This document shows positions 60,901 through 64,000 of a stretch of 64,000 nucleotides of DNA, in pieces. Location of the stretch: the NCBI GenBank assembly GCA_018857735.1, contig JABMCL010000934.1:82001-146000 (forward strand). Reading direction: 5' to 3'. The DNA comes from Alviniconcha marisindica. Taxonomy: Eukaryota > Mollusca > Gastropoda > Provannidae. The position numbers and the translations under genes are program-made. Numbering within the stretch: the stretch's first letter is position 1; every line of letters starts with the position of its first letter. Under the pieces are notes generated by a model, which was given only the letters and a program-made list of their open reading frames with translations, made no database searches and was not told where the DNA came from.

Positions 60901-62087
60901 TATAATCAACAACTATTTATCATGCTATGGTACTCATTAAGTTTTAACAGGGGCCACAAACACTTTGTAGAACTTGCATACAACAAACACAGTGTCTTGA
61001 AGAAATGCGCAGAACCAAACATGATTCTAAACACACTGACAGCAACTTTTTTTTATAAAGAACAAGCCTGTACTTCTCCTGCCTGCTGCACAATTCTGTG
61101 TAAGCCTGACGGATAACAACACTACTGTTGGTATCCTTGAGCTTGGGACTCAGCTCCATGGTAATCAACCGTTTTCACTAGTGCCTGGTTAAATCTCTGC
61201 CTCTCGCTGGTACTCAAAGATTTTTGGTTGCTTTGTTTACCTTCTTGAGAAGGCGGCCTATTGTCAATCAACTCAGAGCTAATGCAAGGAACTGCTTTAA
61301 AAGTACCATCATGACTATGAAAAAAGCAGTCATCCTTGTTTCAGATTTTTATCAGAAAAAAAGTCAGCGTTGTCTGTTGTCTTTCACAAATTTATGCTGA
61401 GCTGTGAAATACAGTCGGTCCCGCAAGCAAATGAATGGCAGGAAACTAGTCATGTGGCCAGAAACTGACGTAGGCAGTGAACTACTATCGACCTCATTCC
61501 ATGTCACCCGCCCAGGCCTGGGAGCTGTCAAAGTTGATATGTTCTGACAACCAACTTCACAGCCCAACATCAGAGAGACATAGACTGAGCAAGAGAGAGA
61601 TTGCTTATAGCCTTTAATTAAAATGCATTCTGTCATACTGATCTGGACTTTTTTTGCATGAGGGATTTATTTTGCACTAAAAACATGTTGTTTTTGCATA
61701 TTTGCAACCCTTGTTTTAAGTGTAATAAAAGACACAACATTATCATTTTCTATCACCAAGTCCTGAGAGTAATTAGTACACACACTTCACTCCTATATGA
61801 CATCATTCTGTGTTTCTAGAATATGCTGTCAGTTTTAAAATCACCAACCAGAACTTTAAACAAGTTAGCCCAAGAGAGTGACAGCATAATACTAATAAAG
61901 TATTTAAAAGGGTAAAAGCCTGTCCAGAGAGACTATTCTAAGCGCACATATTGCACACACACCTGCACACACAAGTATACTTGTGATGACATGGAAGCAT
62001 GCAGCACGATCAACTGTTATGGTTTCAGTAAAAAGCAGACCCACTCTCCTTCATTTTATCTAAAAATAAATAAAAAATCCCCCCCAC
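60901..62087. other. Intronic, mostly unassigned
   Basis: 61120-61730 appears to interrupt the splice-site array, since a further unit (caccaagtcctgagagtaat) occurs at about 61756. This suggests an inserted element, but I found no terminal repeats. The 61364-61636 minus frame has no recognised motif. Confidence 0.45.
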
Positions 62088-62167
62088 CTTAACATTATTT
62101 GCATGCTTTCTTTTCCAAGTTTTGCCTGCGTCAATTTCATCCTCCCATTTCTGTCTGTAATCTTCAC
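62088..62167 (-). CDS. CCDC186: CCDC186-like protein, 80-nt exon
   Basis: Acceptor ttttattttttcag, donor AAG/gtgggg. After two bases completing a split codon it reads EDYRQKWEDEIDAGKTWKRK and HANNVK, ending phase 0 to join DLTRQL. The human counterpart ends RRKHASSIKDLTKQL, so KRKHANNVK is in register. It needs a phase-1 upstream exon, which the GT donor at 62849 does not provide, so the junction with the next exon is unresolved. Confidence 0.85.
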
Positions 62168-62849
62168 CTGAAAAAATAAAAATAAAAAATGAACACGTTT
62201 GACACAAAAGCACAATGCCCTAACACCTCTACCATGTCACACACTGGTCAGAAGGACGGTCTCATGGTCCTTGAAGGCAAGGACTGCAGTGTGCGCTGGT
62301 CACAAAATAGTATCAGTTGGGGGACTCCAGTACCACCTGCTTGCTACATACATACAAGGGTTGGTAAAAATGTTCATGGCCCCCAAAAGGTGTTTAGCAA
62401 CATCCATGAAATTTGGTATAATATAGCACACGCCCTTTGGAAAGTTACATGTCAGTTGTCCCATTTTTCAACATATCACCAGTTCTCAAAGTGTCAAACC
62501 CTACACCTTTCCATGAAAACTGACAAAATGTAATACTGTGTTGTCATTCAATACTTGAAAGTAAAAAGGCTTAATTCCTAAATACATTCATGATGACATG
62601 GTTAAGAGTTATGGGGAAGATATTCAATATTCCACCATGGTCAAAAGGTGGTAGGCAGAATTTAGCAGATGAAGAGAAGACAGCATTCAAGATGTGACAG
62701 TCACACGGTCATGACCTGTTTTTAGAGATTAGTTGGGCATCATGGTTCTCTGGTTTCTGCAGTCAGGCTATCTGTACAAATTGGTACAAGTCACCTGGTA
62801 AACATGGTCAGATATATTGTGATTGTGATTGTGAAATGTCAGAGGGTAC
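62168..62849. other. Intron between CCDC186-like exons, nothing recognised
   Basis: A 114-codon plus frame (62189-62533) has no family resemblance. A microexon could hide here, as the phases of the flanking exons do not match with a simple GT-AG intron. Confidence 0.4.
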
Positions 62850-62938
62850 TTGCATTCTTTGGCTTTATCTGCAAGTTGAGTAGAAAGAGTAGTTGTTTCC
62901 TCCTCTCTCCTCCTGTGCTCCTCTTCCAACTGGTCAGT
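62850..62938 (-). CDS. CCDC186: CCDC186-like protein, most upstream exon in window
   Basis: Acceptor attcactgtgcag, then TDQLEEEHRRREEETTTLST and QLADKAKEC, matching human [26 protein letters not shown] in charge pattern and spacing. The end given uses the GT donor (TGCAA/gtaccc, phase 2). A GC donor four bases earlier in the transcript (GAAT/gcaagt, exon end 62854) gives phase 1 and joins the next exon in frame. The alignment to human is about three residues short at this junction. More N-terminal exons lie beyond the window. Confidence 0.82.
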
Positions 62939-63031
62939 CTGCACAGTGAATTAAATTATTATTATTAAATAACAACAACAACAAGTACACAAAAGACTAA
63001 CTGCACTTTACAGGCAGCCAGTGCAGTTCAT

Positions 63032-63872
63032 TTAAAGGACAAGTCCAAGGTTAGGGGTGATTTTTGACACGATTTCCATTAAAGCTCGCTGAGAATGATG
63101 ATGTAGGTGAAACTGTGATCTGAGGGTTATAAATGCACGAAAAAAGGCATTTTCTGTCGTACCGAAAGCATCGTCATGCCACCCAAATCACGTGACCATA
63201 TGCCTACTACGTCACTCTGGGGAGTCGCTGCAAAATGGCCAACTTGAGCTCCGAAGACGAAACTGATACTTTGCCCGAGAGACCCACAAGGATACAGCCG
63301 TATCAGTTTGAGCCTGTCAGGCAGGATTTTGAAAGAGTACCGGAACATCGTGTCAGCTTCGAAGCAAACCCCATGCGGCATTCCATGGGGTTTGCGAAAT
63401 CGCACTCACTGAAGTGCTCGCTACACAAATGGGCGTGATGCGGCGCAGCAAGACAGTCAGCTCGTTTGAACTGTATAAATTTAATCCACTTTCGCCTCAC
63501 TGCAGGTCGATTGCGTGGGAGCTCGTGCACTGTTATACCTGGGGTCGTCTGCGAATTGTTACAGTTCGCGGCAACACAGTAGGCCGGCATAGTTAACTTT
63601 TTGTCGACCACACGCATACACAGTTTACTGAAGAATCTAAGATGGCAACTGCACTGACTCCCCAGACTGATGTCACTTCCGGGAAAGGCACATGACTGAT
63701 GGAGAACCCGAGACTGTAGTCTCGGCCAGCCTACAGAAAATAAAATCGATTAAAAACCCATTTTTTTTCCTTTTTTTTTTTTGTATTTCATTAAATCTGA
63801 AACTAGAGACTCATTTGTCAATCATTTCGATGGTCATTTTGCATACTTAAAAACCTTGGACTTTTACTTTAA
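63032..63872. mobile_element. THAP-domain DNA transposon with 21-bp TIRs
   Basis: TTAAAGGACAAGTCCAAGGT (63032-) is inverted at 63852-63872 with 18 of 21 bases matching. At 841 bp and with only a THAP domain inside, it is a non-autonomous or internally deleted copy of an element whose full form would carry a transposase, as P-element-like transposons do. cagt occurs outside both ends, but no clear 8-bp target duplication is visible. Confidence 0.75.
63303..63590 (-). pseudogene. THAP zinc-finger domain of a transposon protein
   Basis: Start chosen at the ATG of 63590 because THAP domains begin MPxxC: MPAYCVAANCNNSQTTPGIT, then HELPRNRPAVRRKWIKFI and HLCSEHFSECDF. The C2CH set is visible (C..C, then CSEH) with the central Trp, as in DNA-binding THAP domains of P-element transposases and host regulators. 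The expected xxxAVPTIF end is altered (LTRCSGTLSK) and a stop follows CLTGSN, so the frame seems broken. Its position inside a TIR pair favours a transposon origin. Confidence 0.75.
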
Positions 63873-63944
63873 CAGTCAGGTTATGTAATCTTACTTTATG
63901 TTTCTTGAAACAAGCCATGCTGCACTGTTCTAAATCCTCAGCAC

Positions 63945-64000
63945 GCATGCGCACACACACATATGTGCACGCACACACACACACCCATATGTGCACACAC
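63945..64000. repeat. CA-rich repeat at right edge
   Basis: gcacacacacatatgtgcac units; runs off the window. Confidence 0.85.

Overview
The window is animal nuclear DNA, not bacterial. It has split genes with GT-AG introns, tRNA-derived SINEs, LINE reverse-transcriptase remnants, piggyBac-, hAT- and THAP-type DNA transposons, and many minisatellites. The LINE/SINE mix and the weak similarity of the host proteins to vertebrate orthologs suggest a lophotrochozoan, plausibly a gastropod mollusc. That placement is inference; species cannot be read from the sequence.

Two host genes can be supported exon by exon, and they converge. On the + strand are the last four recognisable coding exons of a HAUS8-like augmin subunit: 4878-4997, 5344-5485, 12790-13009 and 19081-19165 (stop). 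Its 3'UTR carries AATAAA signals at 19646 and 20577. On the - strand are seven exons of the C-terminal half of a CCDC186-like coiled-coil protein: 62938-62850, 62167-62088, 58865-58641, 56363-56206, 54078-54009, 41688-41539 and 37847-37758. All but one of the intron phases fit; the exception is the 62850/62167 junction. The 5' ends of both genes lie outside the window.

Roughly 40% of the window is tandem repeats, over thirty separate arrays with units of about 24-96 bp. They fill the introns and the 20.6-37.7 kb space between the genes. Most long reading frames here are artefacts of arrays whose unit length is a multiple of three.

The most interesting pattern is that several arrays abut exons and their units contain a copy of the neighbouring splice site, sometimes with the first or last 9-20 bases of the exon. 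Clear cases are HAUS8 exons at 12790 and 19081 and the CCDC186 exon at 58641-58865, which is flanked this way on both sides. The exons at 4878 and 41688 have arrays that run into the acceptor. These introns may have grown by tandem duplication starting at exon edges, leaving rows of decoy splice sites.

Mobile elements are layered on the arrays and date them. A 5'-truncated LINE sits inside a 51-bp array (1241-1930). One piggyBac derivative interrupts a LINE reverse-transcriptase frame at a TTAA (9328-9867), and another sits in a minisatellite whose unit contains TTAA (33527-34677). A 17-bp-TIR element splits a 30-bp array (42416-43280). A THAP-domain element with 21-bp TIRs lies at 63032-63872. 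Stretches not listed hold nothing I could recognise.
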